Positions 1 through 7,027 are shown, counted from the stretch's first letter. The stretch is 12,212 bases of DNA from CAXRGH01 sp964230195 (GCA_964230195.1 CAXRGH010000098.1:1-12212); one strand, 5' to 3'. Program-made: numbers and translations. Notes: a model not told the origin generated them from the sequence alone.

Positions 1-54
1 GGCATACGAGATGCTCTCTCGTGACTGGAGTTCAGACGTGTGCTCTTCCGATCT
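1..54 (+). other. Illumina P7 index adapter, untrimmed (not biological)
   Basis: Positions 1-12 match the 3' end of the Illumina P7 flow-cell primer (GGCATACGAGAT). Positions 13-20 (GCTCTCTC) sit where the 8-nt i7 index belongs. Positions 21-54 match the TruSeq read-2 adapter (begins GTGACTGGAGTTCAGACG, ends CTCTTCCGATCT). The order and orientation are those of a library molecule reading from adapter into insert, so genuine genome begins at position 55. Identification is from memory of the adapter sequence, but the match is continuous and unmistakable. Confidence 0.97.
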
Positions 55-96
55 ACACTGCTAAAATAAAGCGTGTAAATTGCAAACACACCCTAT

Positions 97-173
97 GGTG
101 GGCGTAGCTCAGTTGGTAGAGCCCCGGATTGTGATTCCGGTTGTCGTGGGTTCGAGCCCCATCGTCCACCCCA
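97..173 (+). tRNA. tRNA-His (anticodon GUG)
   Basis: A full cloverleaf can be folded. The 7-bp acceptor stem pairs GTGGGCG (98-104) with CGTCCAC (163-169), with one G-U pair. The D-arm carries AGTTGGTA. The anticodon stem is CCGGA/TCCGG (124-128/136-140), with a seven-base loop and anticodon GTG at 131-133. The T-arm loop is TTCGAGC (151-157). CCA is encoded at 171-173. The extra G at 97 (G-1) opposite discriminator C170 is the identity element specific to tRNA-His. The transcript is followed by a T-rich run (174-183). It is probably the last member of a tRNA cluster whose other members would lie left of the contig end. Confidence 0.97.
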
Positions 174-252
174 TTTTTCTTTTAATATCATTTGGATAAG
201 CTTGAACACTATTGTCCTAGTTTGGCAATGCATAATTTGTTTATAAATCCAC

Positions 253-281
253 TCGACTAATGGATTGGGTGTGGATATACT
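253..281 (+). promoter_or_regulatory. Candidate sigma-70 promoter for tig
   Basis: A TCGACT box (253-258) and a TATACT box (276-281) are separated by exactly 17 bases. They match the sigma-70 -35 and -10 consensus at 4/6 and 5/6. A 5-bp inverted repeat GGATA/TATCC (273-277/282-286) lies across the -10. Transcription from here would give a leader of about 128 nt before tig. Prediction from pattern only; other AT-rich boxes nearby (TTGGCA at 222-227) could also serve. Confidence 0.45.
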
Positions 282-296
282 TATCCCCCTTTTTTA

Positions 297-361
297 ACTA
301 CTCGGTTTCGCTGAGAGTGGCTACTTGTCCAACGAGGATGGGTAATACTTCATCAGGTTGG
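297..361 (+). promoter_or_regulatory. Structured 5' leader of tig (two possible stem-loops)
   Basis: CTCGG (301-305) can pair with CTGAG (311-315) around a TTTCG loop, extended by ACT/AGT (297-299/316-318) past a bulged A. Downstream, CCAAC (329-333) can pair with GTTGG (357-361), enclosing GATG/CATC (337-340/351-354). The stems are short and there is no obvious riboswitch core or terminator T-tract, so a regulatory role is only possible. Confidence 0.25.
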
Positions 362-415
362 GCGAGATCAGGAATGATAAAGACGTGCCAGAAGGCGCAA
401 TAACGAGGTATTAGA

Positions 416-1720
416 ATGCAGGTTTCATTGGAAACGACTCAGGGCTTAGAGAGAAAACTGACCATTACGGTAGAGGCTGATAAAATTGATTCAGCAGTAA
501 AAGGCCGCTTACAACAACTCGCAAAAACACAGAGAATTAATGGTTTCCGTCCAGGCAAGGTACCAGTATCTGTAATTCAAAAGCGATTCGGTGCAGCTGT
601 TCGTCAGGAAATTTCGGGTGAAGTCATGCAGCGCAGCTTTTACGAAGCTGTAATTCAAGAAAAGATTACACCTGCTGGCGCGCCAGCATTGGCACTTGGC
701 GAAAATGCAAAAGATGGCGAGTTCCAATTTGTAGCAACATTTGAAGTTTACCCTGAAATTGAATTAAAAGATTTAGACAAAATCAAGGTCGAGAAGCCGG
801 TAGTCGAGATCGCTGAATCAGATATCGATGAAATGATGGAAACCTTGCGTAAGCAACACGCTGACTGGAAAACATACAAGCGTAAAGCGAAGAAAGACGA
901 CCGTGTCACTATCAACTTTGTTGGTACCATTGATGGTGAAGAGTTTGAAGGCGGTAAAGCCGAAGACTTCGTTCTTGAGCTTGGAAAAGATCGTATGATC
1001 CCTGGGTTTGAAAAGCCAATTGTTGGCACTCGTGCCGGTGAGTCTTGTGTTGTAGACGTTACTTTCCCAGACGATTATCACGTTGAAAATCTAAAAGGTA
1101 AAGCCGCTCAATTTAATGTCGATGTTACATTGGTAGAGGGATTAGCATTACCAAAACTAGATGATGCGTTTGTTGAGCAGTTCGGTATCTCTGAAGGTGG
1201 CGTTGATGCACTTCGTGCTGAAGTGAACAAAAACATGCAGCGCGAGCTAGACCAAACATTGAAAGCTAACGTTAAGCAACAAGTGTTGGACGGTTTATTG
1301 GAAACTAATCAGATTGATTTACCAGCGGCGTTGGTTGATCAAGAAGTAGACGTATTACGTAAACAAGCAGCCGAACGTTTCGGGCAGCAGGGCGGTGGTC
1401 AAAACATGCCAGAGCTTCCAAAGGAATTGTTTGAAGAGAACGCGCGCAAACGCGTATCAGTTGGCTTATTGCTCGGTGAAGTTATCAAGGTTAATGAACT
1501 TAAAGTTGATGATGCTCAAGTTGAAGCACTGATTGAGAACATGGCCTCTGCTTACGAAGACCCTTCTGAAGTGGTTGAGTACTATAAAAACAACCAAGAA
1601 ATGATGCAGCAAATGCAAAACGTTGCGCTTGAAGAGCAGGCAATTGAAACCTTGCTTGCTAAAGTTGACTCATCAGAAGTCAAAAAAGCGTTTGGCGACG
1701 TAATGAACAAACAAGCATAA
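416..1720 (+). CDS. tig: Trigger factor, ribosome-associated chaperone / prolyl isomerase
   Basis: Trigger factor binds the ribosome near the exit tunnel and shields nascent polypeptides in the cytosol; it also has peptidyl-prolyl isomerase activity. The product is 434 residues, against 432 in E. coli. The N-terminal domain (about 1-145) holds the ribosome-docking signature GFRPGKVP at residues 43-50. An FKBP-type isomerase domain follows at about 160-242, with the typical GTIDGEEFEGG and MIPGFEKPIVG stretches. The helical C-terminal chaperone arms run to the end. The ATG at 416 is preceded by a good Shine-Dalgarno (GAGG, 405-408) at 7-nt spacing. It is the first gene of the conserved tig-clpP-clpX-lon order but is separated from clpP by a terminator. 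Nothing in the reading frame looks damaged. Identity is essentially certain. Confidence 0.98.
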   Translation: MQVSLETTQGLERKLTITVEADKIDSAVKGRLQQLAKTQRINGFRPGKVPVSVIQKRFGAAVRQEISGEVMQRSFYEAVIQEKITPAGAPALALGENAKDGEFQFVATFEVYPEIELKDLDKIKVEKPVVEIAESDIDEMMETLRKQHADWKTYKRKAKKDDRVTINFVGTIDGEEFEGGKAEDFVLELGKDRMIPGFEKPIVGTRAGESCVVDVTFPDDYHVENLKGKAAQFNVDVTLVEGLALPKLDDAFVEQFGISEGGVDALRAEVNKNMQRELDQTLKANVKQQVLDGLLETNQIDLPAALVDQEVDVLRKQAAERFGQQGGGQNMPELPKELFEENARKRVSVGLLLGEVIKVNELKVDDAQVEALIENMASAYEDPSEVVEYYKNNQEMMQQMQNVALEEQAIETLLAKVDSSEVKKAFGDVMNKQA

Positions 1721-1735
1721 ATTTACTATTCTAGT

Positions 1736-1765
1736 TTGACTTATTAGGTCAGCTACTGCTTAAAT
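1736..1765 (+). promoter_or_regulatory. Candidate sigma-70 promoter for clpPX, overlapping the tig terminator
   Basis: A TTGACT box (1736-1741; 5/6 to -35) lies 18 nt before TTAAAT (1760-1765; 4/6 to -10), which is preceded by TG at 1757-1758 in extended -10 position. The predicted start, near 1772, falls in the loop of the tig terminator hairpin. A transcript from here would contain only the right arm and so escape that terminator. This is a pattern-based prediction. Confidence 0.4.
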
Positions 1766-1790
1766 GCTCGGTATACCCGAGCATTTTTAT
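1762..1790 (+). terminator. Rho-independent terminator after tig
   Basis: A 10-bp perfect stem, AAATGCTCGG (1762-1771) with CCGAGCATTT (1777-1786), closes a 5-nt loop (TATAC), and the T-tract runs 1784-1788. It lies 42 nt after the tig stop codon and 22 nt before the clpP start chosen here. The ATG at 1764 is inside the left arm, which argues against using it as the clpP start. Confidence 0.88.
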
Positions 1791-1811
1791 TTGAGAGATG
1801 GAACCCCTAAT

Positions 1812-2432
1812 ATGATAGATAAAACAGAGATCGAAAACGCCTTGGTACCAATGGTTGTTGAACAAACCGCGAAGGGTGAACGTTCATACGACATATACTC
1901 ACGCCTGCTAAAAGAGCGAGTTATTTTCATGGTTGGTCCAGTGGAAGACCACATGGCAAATCTGATCGTTGCTCAAATGTTGTTTTTAGAATCTGAAAAT
2001 CCAGACAAAGACATTTATCTGTATATTAATTCACCTGGCGGCTCGGTTACTGCCGGCATGTCGATTTATGACACTATGAACTTTATCAAACCCGATGTTA
2101 GCACCGTGTGTGTTGGACAAGCGGCGAGTATGGGAGCATTTTTGCTATCAGGCGGCGCAAAGGGCAAGCGCTATTGTCTACCGAATTCGCGAGTAATGAT
2201 CCATCAACCCCTCGGTGGATTCCAAGGTCAAGCATCTGATTTTGAGATTCATGCGAAAGAAATTTTGTCAATTAAAGAAAAATTGAACCGTTTGATGGCT
2301 GATCACACGGGTAAATCGTATGAAGAGCTCGCACGAGATACAGACCGTGATAATTTCCTTAGTGCAGCGGAAGCATTAGACTATGGCCTGATTGACGAGG
2401 TTATGAAGAGTCGCAGTGGCAAACTTGATTAA
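1812..2432 (+). CDS. clpP: ATP-dependent Clp protease proteolytic subunit
   Basis: ClpP is the serine peptidase that forms two stacked heptameric rings and degrades substrates unfolded by ClpX or ClpA. With the start at 1812 it has 206 residues (E. coli 207). The catalytic triad is visible: Ser106 in GQAASMGAF, His131 in MIHQPLGG and Asp180 in RDTDRD. A short propeptide of nine residues precedes ALVPMVVEQ, the usual mature N-terminus. The frame stays open back to an ATG at 1764, but that codon lies inside the tig terminator, and the extra 16 residues (MLGIPEHFYL...) resemble no ClpP propeptide I know. Upstream of 1812 the Shine-Dalgarno is weak (GAGAG, 1793-1797, long spacing). clpX follows after 56 nt with no terminator between, so the two are probably co-transcribed. 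Confidence 0.97.
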   Translation: MIDKTEIENALVPMVVEQTAKGERSYDIYSRLLKERVIFMVGPVEDHMANLIVAQMLFLESENPDKDIYLYINSPGGSVTAGMSIYDTMNFIKPDVSTVCVGQAASMGAFLLSGGAKGKRYCLPNSRVMIHQPLGGFQGQASDFEIHAKEILSIKEKLNRLMADHTGKSYEELARDTDRDNFLSAAEALDYGLIDEVMKSRSGKLD

Positions 2433-2488
2433 AGGCTGAAATCTGTTGTATGTTAATAAATCCAATGAAGTATAAGTGAGCGGCTACG

Positions 2489-3754
2489 ATGAGTGAAAAA
2501 GAGAATTCAAGTGAAAAACTGTTGTACTGCTCATTTTGTGGTAAAAGTCAGCACGAAGTCCGGAAATTAATCGCCGGTCCTTCGGTCTATATCTGTGACG
2601 AATGTGTTGACCTCTGTAACGATATTATTCGTGAAGAAATTAAAGAAATTTCTCCCAAAGGCAAAAAAGATGCGTTGCCAAAACCTCACGAGATTCATCA
2701 ACATTTGAACGATTATGTGATTGGTCAAGAACACGCAAAGAAAGTACTTTCCGTTGCGGTATACAATCACTACAAACGCTTGCGTAATGGTGATGTTCAC
2801 GATGGCGTTGAGTTGGGGAAAAGTAATATATTGTTGATCGGTCCCACTGGTAGCGGTAAGACATTATTAGCAGAAACCATGGCCAAACTTCTTGATGTGC
2901 CTTTCACTATGGCAGACGCCACGACGTTGACTGAGGCTGGTTATGTTGGCGAAGATGTTGAAAACATTATTCAAAAATTACTTCAAAAGTGTGACTATGA
3001 TGTTGAAAAAGCGCAACGGGGCATTGTGTACATTGATGAAATAGACAAAATTTCCCGTAAATCTGATAACCCATCTATCACGCGAGATGTTTCAGGTGAG
3101 GGGGTACAGCAAGCGTTATTGAAATTGATTGAAGGCACGGTTGCTTCCGTTCCACCTCAAGGTGGAAGAAAACACCCTCAACAAGAGTTCTTACAGGTGG
3201 ATACCTCGAAGATTCTATTTATCTGTGGCGGTGCATTTGCAGGATTAGATAAAGTTATTGAGCAACGCGGCTTAACAGGAACGGGTATTGGCTTCGGTGC
3301 TGAAGTTAAGAGTAAGAGTGATAGCAAGAATATTTCTCAGTGGTTTAAGCAAGTGGAACCAGAAGACTTGGTAAAGTATGGTCTGATCCCTGAATTTATT
3401 GGTCGTCTTCCCGTTGTAACGACGTTAACAGAGTTAAGTGAAGAGGCGTTGATTCAGATTTTGAAAGAGCCTAAAAACGCATTAACCAAGCAATACGGCG
3501 CTTTGTTCGCAATGGAAGGTGCCGAACTCGAGTTTAGAGATGACGCGCTACATGCAATAGCTGCGAAAGCCATGGAGCGCAATACCGGCGCTCGTGGTTT
3601 GCGTTCAATCGTCGAGGACGTGCTGTTAGACACTATGTATGAGCTTCCAGGAAAATCTGAAGTGACCAAGGTTGTCATTGATGAATCAACCGTTAAAGGT
3701 GATTCTGATCCGCTATTGATTTATGAAGATGGCAAGAAAGCCGTTTCAGAGTAA
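2489..3754 (+). CDS. clpX: ATP-dependent Clp protease unfoldase subunit ClpX
   Basis: ClpX is a hexameric AAA+ unfoldase that recognises tagged proteins (for example SsrA-tagged) and threads them into ClpP. The product is 421 residues (E. coli 424). The N-terminal zinc-binding domain shows Cys14, Cys17, Cys36 and Cys39. The AAA+ core has Walker A GPTGSGKT (118-125), the pore loop GYVG (151-154), Walker B IVYIDEID (179-186), the RKH pore loop (227-229), the ClpP-docking IGF loop (267-269), the arginine finger in FIGRLP (Arg306) and sensor 2 GARG (367-370). The IGF loop shows it is built to work with the adjacent clpP product. The Shine-Dalgarno upstream of the ATG is modest (GTGAG). The gene ends at a strong terminator. 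Confidence 0.98.
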   Translation: MSEKENSSEKLLYCSFCGKSQHEVRKLIAGPSVYICDECVDLCNDIIREEIKEISPKGKKDALPKPHEIHQHLNDYVIGQEHAKKVLSVAVYNHYKRLRNGDVHDGVELGKSNILLIGPTGSGKTLLAETMAKLLDVPFTMADATTLTEAGYVGEDVENIIQKLLQKCDYDVEKAQRGIVYIDEIDKISRKSDNPSITRDVSGEGVQQALLKLIEGTVASVPPQGGRKHPQQEFLQVDTSKILFICGGAFAGLDKVIEQRGLTGTGIGFGAEVKSKSDSKNISQWFKQVEPEDLVKYGLIPEFIGRLPVVTTLTELSEEALIQILKEPKNALTKQYGALFAMEGAELEFRDDALHAIAAKAMERNTGARGLRSIVEDVLLDTMYELPGKSEVTKVVIDESTVKGDSDPLLIYEDGKKAVSE

Positions 3755-3768
3755 ATCTAGTGACCAGT

Positions 3769-3797
3769 AAAAAAAGCCCGCTCAAGCGGGTTTTTTT
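3769..3797 (+). terminator. Rho-independent terminator after clpX
   Basis: CCCGC (3777-3781) pairs with GCGGG (3786-3790) across a TCAA loop. The stem extends through a G-U pair into an A-run (3769-3775) facing a T-run (3791-3797). It ends the clpPX unit 14 nt after the clpX stop and isolates lon on its own promoter. Confidence 0.92.
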
Positions 3798-3850
3798 ATT
3801 CTATACTGAGGTCTATTCACTGGTAGGCTCTGTTTAATTTTTTGCGACCA

Positions 3851-3877
3851 TTGAACTTTTTGACGTAAACCCCATAT
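3851..3877 (+). promoter_or_regulatory. Sigma-32 (RpoH) heat-shock promoter of lon
   Basis: TTGAAC (3851-3856) and CCCCATAT (3870-3877) are separated by 13 nt. They match the sigma-32 consensus (TTGAAA, 13-15 nt, CCCCATNT) at 5/6 in the -35 and fully in the -10. It would start transcription near 3885, giving a leader of about 25 nt before the lon ATG. lon is an established heat-shock gene in E. coli, so site and gene agree. Confidence 0.85.
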
Positions 3878-3909
3878 TCATCAGAACCGATTGATTAAAG
3901 AGATAAAAT

Positions 3910-6246
3910 ATGACTGACACTGTGCAGAATGTAAGCGAAATCCCGGTTTTGGCATTACGAGATGTTGTGGTATATCCTCACATGGTGATCCCATTGTTTG
4001 TAGGGCGAGAGAAATCGATTAAATGCCTCGAAGTTGCAATGGAAAATGGAAAGCAAATTTTTCTTGCTGCCCAAAAAGACGCTGACACTGACGAACCAGA
4101 AACCTCCGATATTTTCTCCGTGGGAACAGTAGCGAGCATTCTTCAACTGTTAAAGCTTCCTGATGGAACAGTAAAGGTTTTAGTTGAGGGAGGACACCGT
4201 GCAGAGGTCCAAACCTATTTACAATCAGAGCCGTATTTTCTGGCCGAGGTAGTTGATTCACCCGTCATTCAGATCCCAGAGCAAGAAGAAGAGATTATGG
4301 TCAGAACTGCGGTCTCTCAGTTTGAAGGTTACGTCAAGCTCAACAAGAAGATTCCGCCAGAAGTGTTGACTTCCTTAAGCGGTATCGAAGACGCTGATCG
4401 CCTTGCCGATACCATGGCTGCTCATATGTCTTTAAAACTACCTGAAAAGCAGAAAGTACTGGAAATGACGGATGTATCCGAGCGTATCGAGTACCTTATG
4501 ACCTTGATGGAAGGTGAGATGGATGTTCTTCAAGTGGAGAAGAAAATTCGTGGACGTGTTAAAAAGCAAATGGAGAAAAGTCAGCGAGAGTACTACCTCA
4601 ATGAGCAGATGAAAGCGATCCAAAAGGAACTTGGTGAAATTGATGATGCGCCCAACGAATTTGAGCAACTCGCTCAAAAAATTGAAGATAATAAGCTTCC
4701 TGAGGAAGCCAAGACCAAAGCGACCGCTGAGCTTAATAAGCTCAAAATGATGTCTCCCATGTCAGCTGAAGCGACAGTCGTGAGAAGTTACATTGATTGG
4801 TTAGTCAACGTACCGTGGTTCAAAAAGAATAAAGTGAAAAAAGACCTTAGTAAAGCTGAGGCGGTTCTTGACGCAGAGCATTACGGTTTGGAAAAAGTAA
4901 AAGAACGTATTATCGAATATCTCGCAGTTCAAAAACGCGTGAAGAAATTAAAAGGTCCAATATTATGTCTTGTTGGTCCTCCTGGTGTTGGTAAAACCTC
5001 CTTAGGAAAATCTATCGCTCATGCTACTGGGCGGGAATATGTTCGAATGGCCCTTGGTGGGGTTCGCGACGAGGCAGAAATTCGAGGTCATCGGCGAACA
5101 TATATTGGCTCTATGCCGGGTAAGCTCATTCAAAACATGACAAAAGTTAAGGTGAAGAATCCATTATTTTTGCTTGATGAAATAGACAAAATGTCCTCTG
5201 ATATGAGAGGCGATCCCTCGTCAGCATTGCTTGAAGTGCTCGATCCAGAGCAGAATTCCACCTTTACTGACCACTATATGGAAGTGGAATACGACTTGTC
5301 AGATGTGATGTTCGTTGCCACTTCAAATAGTATGGATATTCCGGGCCCATTATTAGACCGAATGGAAGTCATTCGTTTGTCTGGCTATACAGAAGATGAA
5401 AAGCTGAATATTGCTAAACAACATCTTTTGAAAAAGCAAATCAAACGTAATGGTTTGAAAGTTAAAGAAATTACCATTGAAGACGGCGCAATCTTAAATA
5501 TTATTCGGTTCTACACGAGGGAAGCAGGTGTCCGTGGCTTAGAAAGAGAAGTTTCTAAGTTGTGTCGAAAAGTCGTTAAATCGATATTACTGGATGCTGA
5601 TATTGATCATGTAACGATCACTCCAGATAACTTATCAGATTTTCTGGGCGTACAGCGTTTCGATTTTGGAAAAGCTGATAAAGACAATCAAGTTGGGCAG
5701 GTAACTGGCCTAGCGTGGACTCAAGTTGGTGGCGAGCTACTGACAATAGAAACGACATCGACCACAGGTAAAGGCAAGACAACGTTCACCGGTTCACTAG
5801 GTGATGTTATGCAGGAATCCATTAAAACTGCCTTAACGGTTGTCAGAAGTCGTGCAAAAGGGCTCGGCATCAATGAAGATTTTCATGAAAAGCGAGACAT
5901 TCACGTGCATGTTCCAGAGGGCGCGACACCGAAAGACGGTCCAAGTGCTGATATTGGCATGTGTACAGCGCTCGTGTCTAGTTTGACAGGACACCCAGTA
6001 CGATGCGATGTTGCGATGACCGGAGAGATTACATTGCGAGGGGAAGTGCTTGCAATTGGTGGGTTAAAAGAAAAGTTGTTGGCTGCTCATAGAGGAGGCA
6101 TTACCACTGTTGTTATTCCAAAAGATAATGAGCGCGATCTCGCCGAAATTCCAGAAAATGTAACTGCGGCGTTGAATATTCATGCAGTGAGATGGATTGA
6201 TGATGTACTAAATATAGCCCTTGAGGCCCCATCAAATGCGGAATAG
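3910..6246 (+). CDS. lon: ATP-dependent protease La (Lon)
   Basis: Lon is a cytosolic hexameric AAA+ serine protease that degrades misfolded proteins and short-lived regulators. The product has 778 residues (E. coli 784). The N-terminal substrate-binding domain begins IPVLALRDVVVYPHMVIPLF (11-30). A coiled-coil-rich linker spans roughly 200-300. Walker A is GPPGVGKT (356-363) and Walker B is LFLLDEID (419-426). The C-terminal protease domain carries the Ser679-Lys722 dyad, in DGPSAD and in KEKLLAAHRGG. These numbers coincide with E. coli Lon. The start at ATG 3910 has a modest Shine-Dalgarno (AAGAG) and sits just behind a sigma-32 promoter, indicating heat induction. hupB follows after 240 nt. 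Confidence 0.98.
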   Translation: MTDTVQNVSEIPVLALRDVVVYPHMVIPLFVGREKSIKCLEVAMENGKQIFLAAQKDADTDEPETSDIFSVGTVASILQLLKLPDGTVKVLVEGGHRAEVQTYLQSEPYFLAEVVDSPVIQIPEQEEEIMVRTAVSQFEGYVKLNKKIPPEVLTSLSGIEDADRLADTMAAHMSLKLPEKQKVLEMTDVSERIEYLMTLMEGEMDVLQVEKKIRGRVKKQMEKSQREYYLNEQMKAIQKELGEIDDAPNEFEQLAQKIEDNKLPEEAKTKATAELNKLKMMSPMSAEATVVRSYIDWLVNVPWFKKNKVKKDLSKAEAVLDAEHYGLEKVKERIIEYLAVQKRVKKLKGPILCLVGPPGVGKTSLGKSIAHATGREYVRMALGGVRDEAEIRGHRRTYIGSMPGKLIQNMTKVKVKNPLFLLDEIDKMSSDMRGDPSSALLEVLDPEQNSTFTDHYMEVEYDLSDVMFVATSNSMDIPGPLLDRMEVIRLSGYTEDEKLNIAKQHLLKKQIKRNGLKVKEITIEDGAILNIIRFYTREAGVRGLEREVSKLCRKVVKSILLDADIDHVTITPDNLSDFLGVQRFDFGKADKDNQVGQVTGLAWTQVGGELLTIETTSTTGKGKTTFTGSLGDVMQESIKTALTVVRSRAKGLGINEDFHEKRDIHVHVPEGATPKDGPSADIGMCTALVSSLTGHPVRCDVAMTGEITLRGEVLAIGGLKEKLLAAHRGGITTVVIPKDNERDLAEIPENVTAALNIHAVRWIDDVLNIALEAPSNAE

Positions 6247-6404
6247 CCAAGATTTATGGAAAATATTAGCATTTTTTTTACTTTTGGGGTTTTCTTAAGG
6301 AAAAGTTGTGGTAAGTTAACGCTACAGCTGTTTTCTGCTTGTAACTCAGGTCTTGAAGCAGTTGGCTGAAGTCGCAATACAGGTGGTCACTGTTAATACA
6401 ATAG

Positions 6405-6435
6405 TTGACGTTAACTAGATTTCTTTAGCTAGATT
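6405..6435 (+). promoter_or_regulatory. Possible hupB promoter region with short repeats
   Basis: TTGACG (6405-6410) is a good -35 box (5/6), but the nearest -10-like box, TAGATT (6430-6435), is 19 nt away, longer than ideal. The heptamer CTAGATT occurs twice (6415-6421 and 6429-6435), 14 nt start to start, and the -35 lies in an imperfect palindrome GTTGACGTTAAC (6404-6415). The 240-nt lon-hupB gap has no convincing terminator, so hupB may be read both from lon and from its own promoter. Confidence 0.3.
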
Positions 6436-6486
6436 GCGCGTGAGCAAAAACAATAAATAGATAAAAACTATTAAGAGGATGATATT

Positions 6487-6759
6487 GTGAATAAAACTGA
6501 TTTAACCGATTACATTGCGGAAAAAACGGACTTATCAAAAGCTGATGCTGGTCGTGCTGTAGACGCGTTCCAAGCAGCGGTAACAGAAACTTTAGCAAAA
6601 GGCGAGTCTGTTACTCTAATTGGTTTTGGTACTTTCTCTGTTAAGCACAGAGCTGCTCGTACAGGCCGTAACCCTCAGACAGGTGCTGAAATTCAAATCG
6701 CTGAATCAAATGTTCCTTCTTTCAAGGCTGGTAAAGCACTTAAAGACGCGTGTAATTAA
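6487..6759 (+). CDS. hupB: DNA-binding protein HU-beta
   Basis: HU is a small dimeric nucleoid protein that bends DNA and binds it with little sequence preference. The product has 90 residues, the standard length. The family signature spans residues 46-66 (GFGTF...RTGRNPQTG), with the DNA-intercalating Pro63 at the tip of the beta arm. It is most like E. coli HU-beta, including the start MNK and the ending PSFKAGKALKDA. Translation starts at a GTG (6487), supported by a strong Shine-Dalgarno AAGAGGA (6473-6479) at 7-nt spacing. Position 89 is cysteine (ends ACN), where E. coli has valine; HU proteins are usually cysteine-free. Its place directly after lon is conserved in Gammaproteobacteria. 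Confidence 0.97.
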   Translation: MNKTDLTDYIAEKTDLSKADAGRAVDAFQAAVTETLAKGESVTLIGFGTFSVKHRAARTGRNPQTGAEIQIAESNVPSFKAGKALKDACN

Positions 6760-6781
6760 TCATTGCGCTGGAAATAATTAG

Positions 6782-6811
6782 AAAACCTCGCATTTAGCGA
6801 GGTTTTTTTTT
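6782..6811 (+). terminator. Rho-independent terminator after hupB
   Basis: A 10-bp stem, AAAACCTCGC (6782-6791) with GCGAGGTTTT (6797-6806), closes an ATTTA loop and is followed by further T residues to 6810. It lies 22 nt after the hupB stop. Confidence 0.92.
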
Positions 6812-6956
6812 ACTTTTTTTTTATTAAGTTCGTGAGACGATAAACTAGGTTTGTTAACTATGGTTTTTCGCGATCTTGTATGTTAACCTCCGTCACACTA
6901 TTTGTCGCTTCTTGCCCACGATACACTGGGATAAACCGAGTCAATAAATCATAGAA

Positions 6957-6986
6957 TTGAGTATGTATCGGCAAGTGTGATTTAAC
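6957..6986 (+). promoter_or_regulatory. Candidate promoter for ppiD
   Basis: TTGAGT (6957-6962) and TTTAAC (6981-6986) are 18 nt apart, each 4/6 to sigma-70 consensus, with TG at 6978-6979 forming an extended -10. A separate ppiD promoter is needed because the hupB terminator lies upstream. The rest of 6812-7027 shows two HpaI-type GTTAAC palindromes (6853-6858, 6882-6887) but no gene. I found no good sigma-32 match here. Confidence 0.35.
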
Positions 6987-7027
6987 ACATTATGACTAAT
7001 CATTAGGTATTTGGAGTCTACAGGTCC

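Noticed and set aside
51..60. GATCTACACT resembling the end of the Illumina P5 adapter
   Set aside because: GATCT belongs to the read-2 adapter and the following bases do not continue as P5 (ACACTG, not ACACTCTTTCCC), so the overlap is a coincidence at the adapter-insert junction.
509..1081. Minus-strand open frames of 72-93 codons inside tig
   Set aside because: They are antisense shadows of a well-supported gene, overlap each other, and have no ribosome-binding site or recognisable motif. The same applies to minus-strand frames in clpX, lon and ppiD and plus-strand frames within the sap genes (for example 11184-11474).
1791..1811. Sigma-32 promoter just before clpP (TTGAGA ... CCCCTAAT)
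   Set aside because: Both boxes resemble the consensus, but they are only 7 nt apart instead of 13-15, and initiation would fall at or past the start codon.
6262..6304. Possible terminator after lon (T-run 6272-6279 and TTTTC/GAAAA palindrome at 6290-6304)
   Set aside because: The T-run lacks a GC-rich stem before it, and the AT-rich palindrome lacks a following T-tract, so neither makes a convincing rho-independent terminator.
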